Part shown: in pieces, positions 10,864 to 22,848 of the stretch
Position numbering within the stretch: the stretch's first letter is position 1
Layout: the number at the start of each line of letters is the position of its first letter
From: Xiphophorus maculatus
Taxonomy: Eukaryota; Chordata; Actinopteri; Cyprinodontiformes; Poeciliidae
Assembly (NCBI RefSeq): GCF_002775205.1
Contig: NC_036456.1
Location: forward strand, 23,945,968 to 24,009,967
Direction of reading: 5' to 3'
DNA: 64,000 bases
The notes under the pieces: model-generated
Databases searched by the model: none
What the model saw: the letters and a program-made list of their open reading frames with translations, nothing else
Told to the model about the DNA's origin: nothing
Program-made: the position numbers and the translations under genes

Positions 10864-11569
10864 CTTCAACTGACTGTTTTCTGTTTGTTCTTTTTCAAAC
10901 ATTTCAGTTTTATGGATGAGGGCTAGGAAGAATCACAACATTTTAACTAAAATGATCAATTCGTACAGAATAAGATTGAATTAACCTTTGAAAACAGGAA
11001 AAATGTGAAGCTCTGGATGTCAGGTGACACAAAGCGAATGATGTCCGCTATAATTTGGAGTTAGTTGCAGTTTCCTCCAAAATAGGTCAAGTTTGTTTTT
11101 ATAGCAAAATTCATTTCATTCTTTGATAAAATCATCATGTAAATGAACATCAAATATGTTGATCAGAGATCCAGTTACCAAAAGCAACTTTAACCTGCTG
11201 GGTTTTTAGTCTAGATTTACAGGAACTCAGTGTTTCAGCAGTTTTGCGGTTTTGTGGAAGTTTGTTCCAGATTTGTGTTGTACATTTGGTGGCTCGGTTT
11301 TCTTTCAGTTTGAAGGTTTTGAGTTTTCTGCATGTTTTCCCTGAATGCTCAGTCCAAACACAGGACAGTTAGGTCAGTTTAATACTCTACATAACCATAC
11401 ACTGTAAAAACACAACATCTTGCCAAGTATGGTTATGTTTTTAACCCAGGCTGTTTGATCATTTAACTGAATGTGGTTGTGGGTTTGAAAACCAGACTTC
11501 CTTTTCTGTACTGACTGAAATGTACCTCAGTCTGAAAAAATGTTCAAAATGCATTCTAGTTCAGGAAAA
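10864..11569. other. Intergenic with one hairpin
   Basis: ACATAACCATAC (11389-11400) pairs with GTATGGTTATGT (11427-11438). The loop contains a fragment resembling the end of the MITE at 11570. Nothing else was recognised. Confidence 0.4.
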
Positions 11570-11928
11570 CACTGCAAAAACACAACATTTTAGCCAGTTT
11601 TTTTGGTCTAATTTATTGTGCAAATATCTTATTAAACTTGAAATAAAAGAAAAATAACTTTTCAGCGAGATAAAGCAGCTTGCTGATAATAATTCCTTAA
11701 AGTTGATGAAAAAGTTCCCACACTGGCAGATTATTTCACTATTGGGAAAAATGTTTTGTTGTAAGTGAGATAAAATGCCAGTGTTGGATTTTTTTCATCA
11801 ATATTAAGGAATTGTTTCTTAAAACAAGCTGCTACATCTTGCTGAAAAGTTATTTTAGTTCATTTTGTCTTATTTCAATCATGCTAAGATATTTGCACTA
11901 GAAACCATATTGTTGTGTTTTTTCAGTG
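11570..11928. mobile_element. Long-palindrome MITE (CACTGCAAAAACAC ends), copy 1
   Basis: The ends CACTGCAAAAACACAAC and GTTGTGTTTTTTCAGTG are inverted repeats, and the whole 359 bp folds back on itself (for example TTTCAGC...AGCAGCTTG against AAGCTGCTAC...GCTGAAAAG). A second copy lies at 20969-21303. This is a common fish non-autonomous DNA element. Confidence 0.75.
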
Positions 11929-13530
11929 TAAGGTGGAGATAGGCACCAACTCCAACATTTATTTATTACATGGAGTAGAAACACTTTTCCTTGCACAATG
12001 AAAAACTTCCTTTGCTGTTTGCAAGAGAAACAACCTGACAAACCTCACAGTGGGTAGAAAGAGCTAATAAATGAAATTGTTCTGGATGATTTATGAAACT
12101 GCGGTTTTTACTCTTGGGTGTGTCTCAGCATGTTTTTATGTTTGCAAAGAAAAACTCCACGTCAACCACAGCCTGGTTTTATCAGCTCCTCTGGTTTGAT
12201 TTCTGGCTTCTCTCCGTTTCATGGAAGCAGATGAAGCAGAAACTGTTGGGGACAATGAACCGTCCTCCATGCTGACCTCTCTGAGGTTACATGAGGTTAA
12301 AACAAAAACAACGTGGGAATTTTTTTTTCTAGTACAGCTATTTGTGTATGAAATGATCAACAACAGGGGAACAGCAGTGGTTAGCCGCCCTCCCTCCCTC
12401 GCTGAGGCGCGTTTTTTTTTCTTTCTTTTAACTTTGTAGTAAAGCCTCGACCACAGGGAGCTGCAGATGGAGAGGCAGATGAAACTCCGGGGCACGAAGC
12501 AGAAAACGAAAGACGCTGTTGTCATGGTTACCTAGAGGCGGACGCTACGCAGCCGCAGTGAGCTGCTATCAACCCGCAAAACGTCCACCCGATAAAACAC
12601 CGTCCTTAGAAATAAAACCTCTGGCGGGAAGAAACAGGCTGAACAACCACAGTGACGTTTAATAGGAGCATTAAAATAAATGCGTGGCGATATTCAGTGG
12701 GTTTGATACCAGACAGAATGGATCCGGAGAGGAACCGCAGACCCGTCAGAACCTAAAGAACCTAAAGAACCAGAACTTCATCCCTCAGTCATTTCCTGAG
12801 ACCGAAAAATAATATAGATGGCAAATTAAAGAACAAATCATACAAATAGAATAGAGTAATAAATAAATCAATAAATATTGTGAAGAGAAACCGTTTATTT
12901 TTTCAACATTAAAAACGTTTGTGTAGGAAAAATGTTGATATCTTTTATAAATTCAATGTTTTGTGGTCAATATTATGTCTCCATTTTATTAACGTGGGTT
13001 GCCAGTTTGGATCAGGCGTCATATCAAGCTAAGGATGCTAGAAAACATGCTAACAAAAAGCCTCAGACCTGCAGAGGCGATTCTAGACTAACAGAAGCGG
13101 CTCTTTGGCTCAAATGTATTAAATAATGAAATATTGTCCTGTTTGAATGAGAATGACAATCTGTGCAACTGAAACGTCTTTGTGTCCGGAGATTTATTAG
13201 ACTGATGTGCTGATGAAGTTAAATGATTATAAACTAAATATAGTTTCTTTAAAACAGGGAATTGTGTTTGAACGATGAAAATGTTTCTAAATGTACAGAA
13301 ATGTTTAACAGAACTGAGAGAACCTGAACTTATTCTAGAAAACTTAAAGTAACACAAGAAAGTCTTAAATTGTTTTTAAAATATTCATTCAGTCCCGTTT
13401 TGATCGGTTTAAATGTTTTAAATTATGAGTCAAAGCGGATCGAGTCAGGAATATTTGATGCTTTAAGTTTTGTAAACGCGTAAAAGAAAATATCTGATCA
13501 TTTCTGCCTCGTAATATTTCATCCAAACAG
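11929..13530. other. Intergenic with a CpG-enriched, X-box-like segment
   Basis: 12380-12640 is CpG-enriched and carries GTAACCATGACAAC on the minus strand (12518-12531), one base away from the RFX X-box consensus. A minus-strand frame of 129 codons overlaps it, but its composition (a Lys/Arg run, low complexity) gives no reason to believe it. Confidence 0.3.
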
Positions 13531-13919
13531 ATGATTCCGTCTCAGCAGGCGAAGTTTCCTGAACACGAGAGGAAAACGTCACAGTTAAACCTGCGCCGCA
13601 GTGACTGCGGTGTTTTGCAGACACACAGGCGCAGAGCAGGTTTTAAATACGCAGCAGCAGCTTTGCAGCATCGCGCTCTGTGCGTAAAATGCGCAGCGTG
13701 GAAATGGACGCACCGGGCCGCTTCGCGTCTCCTGCCGTGGATCTGTGGGTGACAGAAACTGGAAGTGGAGTGATTTCTGTTTCAGCAGCAGAAGTTATGA
13801 CATTATCTGCTAGTTCAGCAAAAATAATAATAAAAACGGAGGAATCAACAGTTTCTACGGTTTTTACAGTTTGTAGCTTTAAAGACAGACTGGATTTTTA
13901 TGCAATGGACAGAAAATAG
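13531..13919 (+). other. CpG-rich candidate first exon (MDAPGRF...)
   Basis: A TTTAAATA motif near 13641 is followed by CpG-rich DNA and an ATG in frame with MRSVEMDAPGRFASPAVDLW. The frame continues to 13919 with weaker-looking sequence, and a GTGACA after DLW is a poor donor. The resemblance to a promoter plus first exon is suggestive only. Confidence 0.2.
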
Positions 13920-14523
13920 TGACCGAATAAACAAAACTAGATTTAATTTGTTGAACAGATTAAATGAAAAAAACTTACCTGATTTAATTTCTGACGCTTT
14001 TTTTTCTGAGCAGCTTAAAACTTTCTGACGACGTTTCAGTTTTATCTCATTATTAGTAATATTAGTATATTATCAGGAGATGATCGATATCTTAAAGAAA
14101 TGTCTTTAAAAATCTCAACACAGAACCAGAAATTTCTCTGACTGTTTTTGAATGTCAACTTTTCAGCTAATTGTTTGTTGGTTTTTAGAAAATTATCCTC
14201 TGATTGAGGATATTTATAAAGAAGTTCGATTATTAATGATAATCGTCACGTTCAGCAGCTTCTTCTACCACGTGGTTTAAATTATAGGTGAAATTAAGCC
14301 TGAATAATAAAAGTGGGGAAGAAAATCAGCCAAAGTCGTTAAGATTTTCAGAAAAGTCCAGAAATCTGGGAAACAATTGAAGAAAACTATTTTTAAAGAG
14401 AGTTTGGCCTTTTGTGGAGGTTTAGATTATATTTTAACTATAAAAACTGAAGAGGCATAAAGCAGCTTGGAGGGAAATGACGTTTAAAGTGCGAAAGAAT
14501 TTGCTAACGGTGTTTGATCCTCG

Positions 14524-14538
14524 CCAGCAGAGGGCGCT
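14524..14538 (+). promoter_or_regulatory. CTCF-like motif
   Basis: CCAGCAGAGGGCGCT fits the CTCF core CCASYAGRKGGCR at every position. Confidence 0.5.
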
Positions 14539-14749
14539 AATGATCACTATATGGTTTATGAAATAACTCGATCGCTTTCAGCAAATGTTTATTCACAGTT
14601 ACGTTGGTTTTATTTTATTTTTTCATTTATTTTGCACATTTTCTGTTGTAAAAGGAAGGCAAGTCTAGTTCTGCATCAACCATCTGTGATGGACAAGTAG
14701 AGATTTCTCTTTCTTTGGTCGCCCCTTGTTTATACAGTCATGGTGTTTT

Positions 14750-14764
14750 ACTGCCCTCTAGTGG
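14750..14764 (-). promoter_or_regulatory. CTCF-like motif, opposite orientation
   Basis: Read on the minus strand, CCACTAGAGGGCAGT fits the same core at every position. With the motif at 14524 it forms a convergent pair 226 bp apart. Confidence 0.5.
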
Positions 14765-15092
14765 ACATTTAAACTAATAAACTTCATAATAAAGCTGCAC
14801 TTTGTACATAAATATACCAGAAGAGGATTAAGGAGACTAAAAAAAAATAATAATTCTGACTTTAATCTCAGAATTTTAATCTATTAAAATCAGATTTTTT
14901 TCCCAGTGAACCTAATCCTGTTCCAGATAAATACATAACAGACAGGTTAATAAAAACAAACCAGCAAACCAGATTTGTTAATGAAGACAAATCAGAGCAG
15001 AGAAGAGGAGGAGTTTTACTGGGAGCAGACTGGTCTGATCACTGGTGGCTGTGGGAACGAATGAGAATCTGCCGCGTTCTGTTCTCATCCAA

Positions 15093-15216
15093 TCACAGGA
15101 CGAGCTGCTTCAGGTCATAATGCAGGAAGAAGAACTGATGGTCCAGTTGGACCAGTTCAGCTTCATTCTGGTCCAGTTCCACCTCAGAACTGGTGTCTCT
15201 CATCACCAGCTCTAAA
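15093..15216 (-). other. Candidate terminal coding exon of an unidentified gene
   Basis: After an acceptor-like TTATTAATAG the minus strand reads an open frame of about 40 codons (LELVMRDTSS..., ELDQNEAELVQLDHQ..., HYDLKQLVL) to TGA at 15093. Hydrophobic residues recur at heptad-like spacing and CTG is the favoured Leu codon, as in real coding sequence. A second exon-like segment lies at about 15780-15850 on the same strand. No family is recognised and no complete gene could be assembled. Confidence 0.3.
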
Positions 15217-15229
15217 CTATTAATAAACA

Positions 15230-16931
15230 TGTCAGTTTAAATATTTATGGATGAAAAATAAATGTTGGTGTGATAAAAATAAACCCTGATGGTTCATTCC
15301 TGCTGGCTGCTGTCAGAGAGACAAAGGGAAGAACTGCAGAACCAGTCAGACCGCTTCACTGCTGATCCCTCCTTTAAAAAAAAACCTCTGATCTGAGGTC
15401 AGATTTAAAACTGCTGCTGCTTTAAGCCGATCCGGTTACAGAGGAACAAACAGAACAAGTGAGTTAAAACAGGATTAAAACACTTTTCAATGAGAAAAAT
15501 CTCTGATTTCTCTAAGTTCCTTTGTGGTTTGATACATTTCAGGGTCACAATAACAAGATTTTCTTGATGTGATAAAGTATATAAATTGTGGCCTTTATTC
15601 TTTAGTAGCTGGACAGGAAGCAAAGCATAAAGAAAAAGGGAAAGTATGCAGTTAATGGATCAGGTGGATCAGGTTGCTTTCAGGAAGGTTAAGAATTTTT
15701 AACATAAATAGAAAGAAAGTCGTCTCAAATCAAGTTTCATTTCAGGAGAAACATTAACCCAGAGGATGATCTTTTGTTATGTTTCGTGTTTCCACCTTTG
15801 GAGTCGATGGCCACTCCTCTGATGTTCTTGGCTGCAGCCCAGCGGCATGCAGCTAACAGCAGAAAATTAAACTCTGAATAAAAACCTGCTGGACCAGATT
15901 CACCTCCGAACGAGGAACAGAGACGTCGATGTTTCACACCCTATCAGGAAGTTATTTTCATCTTGACTTTCTGATGAGAACATTCGGTTCGTCTAAAGCC
16001 TGGCTCAGCAAACTGCAGGATACAAAAAGTATTTTAACGCTTCAAAATCAAAAATAGTCTTAAATGCACATTTTTTTCTGTATAAAAGCAAAAAAAATGC
16101 ATAAAAAGTTATTATGATGCACACATAAGTTTAGATCATTGCAATTTAATGTGAGTCTGAGTTATTTTATTAAAAATCATAAAATATTTGACCTAATATG
16201 TCGAAACTAAATGTCCTTAAACTATCCATCTTTAAAAATAGCATGAAATTATTTAGATTTTCTGCACAAAAAAGAAAAAGAAGTAGAAAAAAGAGATTTT
16301 TTGCTTTTTTTTTCCATGTTTCAAAAGTCAAAAAACTTAAAAACAAAATGCAAACTCATTTTTCTGTTTGCATTTTAAAAAATATGAACTTTGGGATGAA
16401 CTGGAGACCAAACTATTAGAAATGAACAGATCAGGATTTTGTGTTATTTTAGGTTAAATTCACAAGGAGTGCAGATGAGCTGCACTGAAAGGTTTCATCC
16501 TTTTAAAAATGTGTTAAAACTTTAATAACGATAACTTCTTCCAATAAAAACTTAACAACTTAATTTCCTCAAGGAGTTTTATTTTTACAGCACAAATCAA
16601 ATATTTACATTGATTTCTTGCAACACAACCGATTCAGACTGAAACAAAAAATTAAAAGGAAGAAAGTTTAACAAAGTAAAACAGCAAACAAAGAAAAAAA
16701 AATCAATCAAAGTAACATTTAGTTGGATTAAAATCGTCATAAATGAAAAACAGACAGATATAAAATAACGATGACACATTTTTTTACCCAAAACCTTCAA
16801 CCAACATTTGATTCTTTAAAACCCTAAAATAAAAAGAAACTAGAGAAAAGCTCAGAAACAGAAACATCAGACTTGAGTAAATATGAGAAGAACCCATGAA
16901 ACATTCAGAAAGGTGAATGAACTCATGAAGA
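15230..16931. other. Intergenic, no firm feature
   Basis: AT-rich. Apart from the exon-like stretch near 15.8 kb (minus strand, RWAAAKNIRG...) nothing is supported. Confidence 0.3.
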
Positions 16932-16962
16932 GCTTTTATTGGTCGTGCCGACCAATAAAAGC
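16932..16962. repeat. Perfect 14-bp hairpin containing CCAAT
   Basis: GCTTTTATTGGTCG and CGACCAATAAAAGC are separated by TGC. Confidence 0.75.
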
Positions 16963-16999
16963 GCTTTATGCTGCAGCCTCACTCACCTGTTGCATCTGT

Positions 17000-17110
17000 G
17001 TCTGAGTGAATGACTGGAGGACTGAATGTAGTGCAAAGTGCTTTGGAGGTCTCTGAACTTGATAGTGGAGAATACCACTACAGGGATTTACCAGTCATTT
17101 CACACAATCG
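17000..17110 (+). repeat. SINE/LINE tail remnant
   Basis: GCAAAGTGCTTTGGAGG ... ATTTACCAGTCATTT matches, in degraded form, the conserved 3' tail (AAAGCGCTTTG ... CATTTACC) of fish retroposons. The frame through it only superficially resembles an Ig motif. Confidence 0.45.
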
Positions 17111-17283
17111 GAGCAACCTGCTCTTAGTGCCTTGCTTTTTTTTTTTTTTTCCAAAGTTGAAAAACTTCAGAATAAAAGTTGGTTGGCCCATCTGGCCTGC
17201 AGTCATAGTAAAAAGAACTGTACGTTTGGGGAGAGATATCGGTTTATTCCTCTTTCCTGTGTCACTTCTTTCCATTGAGGATG

Positions 17284-17322
17284 ATGAAGATGTCAGACAC
17301 CTTTCATGTCTGACATCTTCAT
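17284..17322. repeat. Perfect 16-bp hairpin
   Basis: ATGAAGATGTCAGACA pairs with TGTCTGACATCTTCAT around a 7-base loop. Confidence 0.75.
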
Positions 17323-17329
17323 GGAGTTA

Positions 17330-18622
17330 AATTACCAGCCTAAACTACCATGACTTTGTCTTTGTCTTTAAGACCACAATTTTTTTCCTTTTTGCATTTT
17401 TGCTAAACTAGTCTTGTATTCTTTAGTAAAACATCTCAACTTGTGGCTCAATTAACACTTGCTTAGTGTTCTTGTCCTGTCATGAACTTTGACATTTAAC
17501 ATGCTTATTGAGGTCTGTAGCGTCTGAGATGAAGCTCTTGGGTATTTTGCCGTTTCTCTAAGGGCGCCGACATGTTTCACCCAAAGCCAAACAGTCGAAG
17601 CGCAGTCACGTGGTTTCGACACGTTTGTATTCGCGCACACCTTCCATACAACAGCGCAGACTCTCTTCAGCTTTTACAAAACGGTCACAGAAAGAGCCAC
17701 ACTTTCTGCAGACAGCCTCCTTTTTGTCTAGATTGCAGAACAGCAACGTTCTCTTTTCTGAGATCACTGCTGATATTTTTCCATGTTTGCAACATGTTTG
17801 TTTACTAAATATTGACATATGAACCCTGTTGTGTTTGTGCACAGTAGCAGTTAGATTTAAATGAGATCAGATATATGTTTTTATCATGTTCTCACATATC
17901 AAGCCCTAAAACTGAAAGTGGGTGTACTTTCCTTTTACCATGACTGCATCTCGTTTTGACCAGAAATGTGCAATTATGCATCACTTGTAGGTCTGACTTT
18001 TTTTTTCTTTTGCATCCACTTGAAATGTCGCTGTTGAGTGATCACGTAAATGTGAATTTACGACCCTTCTTAGGCACAATAAGTTGAACAAAGTGTTTTT
18101 TCCCAAGAATAAAGTGCAAAATCACTACAATTTGTAGGTTAAAATACTGTTTTCTTGGTTGAGTGTGTAAAACACTTTGAAAGTACTTCTTCCCAACGCT
18201 TTGTGGGTGTCAGTAGAACCGTAGCTACATAAAATACTGTGCTTGAACATCACATGAATACTTGTGCAGGTTGCAGTTTTTATTCCGTGGAATAAATAAT
18301 GCATTCTCTGTATTGCTATAAGAAGCCAGAGATTGAGCTTATTTTTCTACTAAGCTGTTGGCTTTATGCCATTTTTAGCTGCTGAGAATCAGTCAGACTA
18401 TGGACACTGAGTGCTTGAAACCCCATGAAAATGGGAAGAAAAATGGTTTTCATTAAAACCATAGAGAGAAACATGGTTCGTAAACCATAAACATATCAAA
18501 CAGTAACCACCACTACAGCTGTTTGAACATTGAGTGAGGTAGTTGCACAGCTGAAGTGGTTAGGTGCCGTGAAGCTACGCTGGCTGCTGTGTGCGAAACC
18601 TGCGAGCTCACTGCTTGAATAC
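17330..18622. other. Intergenic, downstream of the Ig-domain gene
   Basis: No gene recognised. The minus-strand frame 17606-17842 has a CxxC pair (VCRKCG) but nothing else that identifies a domain. Confidence 0.35.
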
Positions 18623-21600
18623 TTAGTTTTTCTGAGATAAGTTGTCTCTCAGACAACTTATCTCAACCGGGATCAACCGGGTAAAGTTGCAAAATGTAAT
18701 GATGTTGCCCAAGTAAAGGCAAACTATTATCACTGCAAGTAAACCAACGGCCATATACAACCCAATCCTTTCCCGTTCTGTTGGCTTTGAAGGTTCTTCC
18801 TGAGTTTGAGACATGACAGCTGCAAAAAGATGAAACAAGAATGAATTCATCATTGCAGTTTTTACCAGACACACAGATTGTTTTTACCAGGAGACTTAAG
18901 AACAAAAAGGTGCTGAAACCATATTGACCTTCAGCAACTCCAAAAAAATGGCTCAACCCTGCAGAAAATTAGATTTGTTGACAAAATGTAAAATCGTTCA
19001 GGTGTTTGCAATAAACAAATCCAGCAAGAACTCCAATATTAAACTGATTTGATCTAAATTAGTGAATTAATTCTGCTTTCAATGGCAGCTGCGGCTTTGA
19101 ACTAAGTTAACCTCCTGAGCGTAAGAGCCTGCTTCTGTGAACAATATGTTGCCGAGGGCAACCAGCCATCAGGTGGCTGAGAAACAACAACTCACATACC
19201 TGGGTGTGGCAAGAGGAACTATTTTACAGCAGGTCAGTAAAAACCATCGACTGACTGCAGCAAGACAAAGAAATAAATGCTGAAGGGATCAATGTCTGAA
19301 CATTAAGTTTAACACCAGTAAAGACCCAAAGGCACAACTTATTTTATAGTCTTGCTCAAACTATAAAATAAGTCAAAGAGCTGTAGGGGTTGGGTGCTGT
19401 GAAGCCTCCTGATGCTCAGGCATTGGAAAGCAAGATGGAGGCATTTAAATAGAAAATCCAACCTTAACCTAAACAAGCTTATCTCAAAGTCCACAAAGGA
19501 CAGAAAATAAAGCATGACTTAAAAGAAATTTAACTTTGCAATTCAGTGGCTTGAAATTGGGCCTCTGTCTCTTTAAGAAGCTCCTGCTCTTTCAGACACT
19601 TCGCCTTCGTCATCACAACATGGATCCTCTATAAAGTATGTCAGTCAATCTCATGTACACACTGCTAAATGTTCTAATGGCGGAGGAACAACTCTTTGGT
19701 ACAGGAAAACCATTCATCTCTCGTCATTGGTGGCTATGCTAACTAGCCTTAGCACTCACAACAGTCTATGCTAGCTGCATCGTAGCAGCGAGCAAGGCGG
19801 AATGAACAACACCACCCAGGTCATTGACAGCAGTAAGACCCGCCTCCTGGCTCTGATGGGATGTTTCTAGTTGGCACTGAGAGCACTGGGAGGAGGCAGT
19901 GTTCCCAGTGTCTTCCATCTCATACCATACTGTCACAACATGGTGGCAGTTCCAACAAATATGTAAAAAAATCATTTATAAAAGTTAGATTAACCCTTTA
20001 AAGACATTTTTATCAGCGAGCTCAGCAGATACGCAATTCCACTGGGTGTTTGCTAACAGCTACTGGCTAGTCTGAAGGAGCTGCTTTGATCAGTTTTGTT
20101 TAATTCATTTTTTGCAGACAGCTGATAGTTTTTTTCTCTGCCAAACAAAAATGGAGTATTTGTTCATTAATTCAGGTTTTACCTGTATATTGTGACATTA
20201 TCTGTTACATGCATGAGTTTGTTTCCAAAAAGCAGAATTAAAACCAGATTAAAGATTTTTAAATGTATCTTTTGTTTGCAGGTGAATATAATACTGGTTT
20301 ATATTGGTCACACTTTGATTTGCATGTGTCAGTTTTTTTAAGCTTACCTCTGACTACAAGCTCCAGTTTTGTGAGGTTACTTCTTCCTTTAGTGGCAACA
20401 ATCCACTGATACCGTCCTGCGTCGCTCAGCCTCAGGTCAGACAGGAGACACTCAACCATCCCGTTCCTGAGCTGGGGGTCGCACTGGAGTCGACCTTTGA
20501 ACTGATCATCTGTGTGCGGGTCAGGCTGAAATCTGCTGTCATACAGATAAATACTCCTCAGTGGCTCCACGATCATCAGATCGATGTTCAGCCAGTCAGA
20601 GGAAGAGTTAACTGGACACAAAACCGTCAGTGTGACATTCGAGTGTTCGTCTGCTTGGTATTGTTGCTGAGTGTCGTTCACATCGAGTGGAGGTCTTCCT
20701 GCAGGAGTCAGAATGAAAAGATAAAGTCAGCTCTCATCAATATATTTGAAAAACTCTCTTTAAAGACGAGGAGAAACTGACTTAAAACCTAAACAACAAA
20801 CCCAAAGTGACCACCAAGCTCTCTGGCTTCATGCTGGTGCAACACAATTTATGTGGTGCTTAATAGTGAAGTGCACTGGCAGAAAAACTCCAAAACAAGC
20901 ATTTCAGAGTTTCAGTAAAATCTGAAATCTTTACTCTGATTCCCATTAATAAAATCAGTAGACTGGCACACTGCAAAAACACAAAATCTTACCAAGTATT
21001 TTTGGTCTTAGTGCATTTGAAACAAGACAAAATTAACTTACTAATAACTTTCCAGCAATGTAGGAGCTTATTTTTAGTAAATAAATCCTTAATATCAATT
21101 AAAAGAAAAGTACTAGTTCCACTGCCAAATTATTTCATTTACAGCAAGACATTTTTCTCATAAATGAAATAATGTGCCCTTGCAACTAGAACCTTTTTCA
21201 TCCATATTAGGGAAGCATTGATTTAAAAAGCTTCAACGTCTTACTGAAAAGTTGCTTGTAAGTTAGTTTTGTCTTGTTTTAAGTGTATTAAGATATTTGC
21301 AGAAACGTGGAAGACGATCAGATGAGACTCATCCAAAGTGGTGAAATAGCCTCTCATTGTTGCAGACATGTGACAAAAATTGCGTCATTTTGTTCGCAGT
21401 GTCATTCGTGTCTACTTCTCAACGCCAGGACCGGGTCCAACTATTTCAACAGAGATTTGTGCCAAAGTGTTGTGCGATTGGTCAGAGGTTTGTTGCCATG
21501 TTTTATGCAGAAATGTTCATATTTCTCCTCTACTCATTCGCTTCCACTATCCGTTTTTTGTATCCGCAGGAGACCTGAATACTTTCTGAGGAATGTTTAT

Positions 21601-22352
21601 CTGACACGATGAGGAATTATGTACATTTGTACGATTCTTGACTAAATAACCACAAAGACTGTTAACAGGCTCAAACTTTCTGGATGGAAGTTGCAACCTC
21701 TTTGTCCATGGAGGAGGCAGTCTGTCAAAAGACTCTTTGCATCCAATCTGAGTGAGATTAAGCTATTTTAGGATGAAATTCTTCAGTGTCTGGATGTGTA
21801 AAAACACACAGACATCCTGTAAAATACTGGTAGCTTAGCTGCAGTGAAAAGTAAGTGAAAACTTTGTCACAAAACACCTAAATATCATTTTTACCACTTC
21901 ACAATTATTCACCACTTGATGTTGGTCTAGTCACATAAAATCCCAATAAAATTCAACAGTTTGTGTTTGCAATGAAGAAAAATGTGAAGAAGTTCAACAT
22001 GTTCCTGGGGCCTTTAGCATGGAGCTCACATTACAGACACTACTTGTCTCTATATGAACTTTGCCATTGGAGACGATAATGAGGCCATATCAGCGTTTAG
22101 TTCACATTTCCTCACTTTTTCATAATAATTTATGCTTAAGGTTGGTTAAACTTCCTCAGAAAACAAAATTAACTAGATTTTTATAAACATTTCCTTATAA
22201 AGCACTTTGCGATGCTTATAAGGGTGTTTTATAAATAAAAGTGATTGATTGATTGATTTTAAAAGCAAATCAGAAGAAATCAGTTCCTCACCCTGTGCAG
22301 CAGGACACAGAGCTCCGATCAGCACCGATAACAACGGGACAATTCTCCACAT
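18623..22352 (-). CDS. Single Ig-domain type I membrane protein (B7/butyrophilin-like teleost family)
   Basis: Three coding exons read in phase: 22352-22292, 20698-20348 and 18819-18623, giving 202 residues. Exon 1 is a signal peptide (MWRIVPLLSVLIGALCPAAQ) and ends at a GTGAGG donor. Exon 2 is a V-type Ig domain with four N-glycosylation sequons (N28, N41, N51, N128), Cys48, the B7-like QFKGR, a Cys93/Cys104 pair and LSDAGRY. Exon 3 has a short stalk, a transmembrane helix at about 156-179 and a 23-residue tail. Both internal joins are phase 1, the usual Ig-superfamily phase. The canonical second Cys of Y-x-C is Trp119, so bonding probably uses other cysteines. A surface receptor or ligand is likely; the exact family is not certain. 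The tail ends inside a hairpin (18633-18665), so the true stop may differ. The second intron holds a common dispersed repeat (about 19560-19975). Confidence 0.7.
18633..18665. repeat. Perfect 15-bp hairpin in the last Ig-gene exon
   Basis: TGAGATAAGTTGTCT and its complement are separated by CTC. The stem spans the last codons of the predicted cytoplasmic tail. Confidence 0.8.
20969..21303. mobile_element. Long-palindrome MITE, copy 2 (in Ig-gene intron 1)
   Basis: It begins CACTGCAAAAACACAAAATC and follows the order of the copy at 11570 (ACTTTCCAGCAATGTAGGAGC, a central ATTATTTCATTTACAGC, AAAAGCTTCAACGTCTTACT). The right terminal CAGTG has been lost after ATATTTGCA. Confidence 0.7.
21860..22258. 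repeat. Tc1-like remnant and LINE tail with (TGAT)n
   Basis: 21880-21990 (TTGGTCTAGTCACATAAAATC, AAATGTGAAGAAGTTCAAC) is a degraded Tc1-like non-autonomous element. 22195-22258 (AAAGCACTTTGCGATGC, TTATAAATAAAAGTGATTGA repeated) is an L2-type LINE or SINE 3' end with its TGAT tail. Both lie in intron 1 of the Ig-domain gene. Confidence 0.5.
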
Positions 22353-22848
22353 TTTTTTATTTACCTGTAAACAAGAAATTAGATGTTAATTTTATTCACT
22401 TTAAATCGTGTTTAAAAACCTGCTTCCATTTCATCTGTCATTAAAACGACTAAATGTTGAGTTCAGTTTCACTTTTACGTTTTCACTCGGATCAGGTCTA
22501 GAAATGATGAATATATTATGAGCTGCACATTAAATAACATTTTTTTTAAAAACACGTAACCAAAATGAAAATAATTACTCCTTTAAAAAATTTAATTACC
22601 AAAAATACAAATAAAACAACATTAAACAAGCAGCGAGTTAAAAACATCACAAACATTTTATCATCAGTTATGACGAACATTAAAACAGACAAATCCAGGA
22701 GAGAAAATTTTAACCTTTTCACAGACATGAAGATTTTCTTGCAGATTGTTTACATAAAGGTCGATTCGGCGCAAAGACAGCTGCGCAACAACTCGCGTAA
22801 AATTACGCAGAGAAAAATTTCCAAATTTTCTTACGTGACTCTGCTCAC

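Noticed and set aside
17010-17330. Frame with SELDSGEYHY, suggestive of an Ig domain
   Set aside because: The DNA matches a degraded retroposon tail (GCAAAGTGCTTTGG ... ATTTACCAG), and no Ig cysteines or splice sites accompany it.
19560-19975. Extra Ig exon in the intron of the Ig-domain gene
   Set aside because: The sequence looks like a common fish dispersed repeat and the frame lacks Ig residues.
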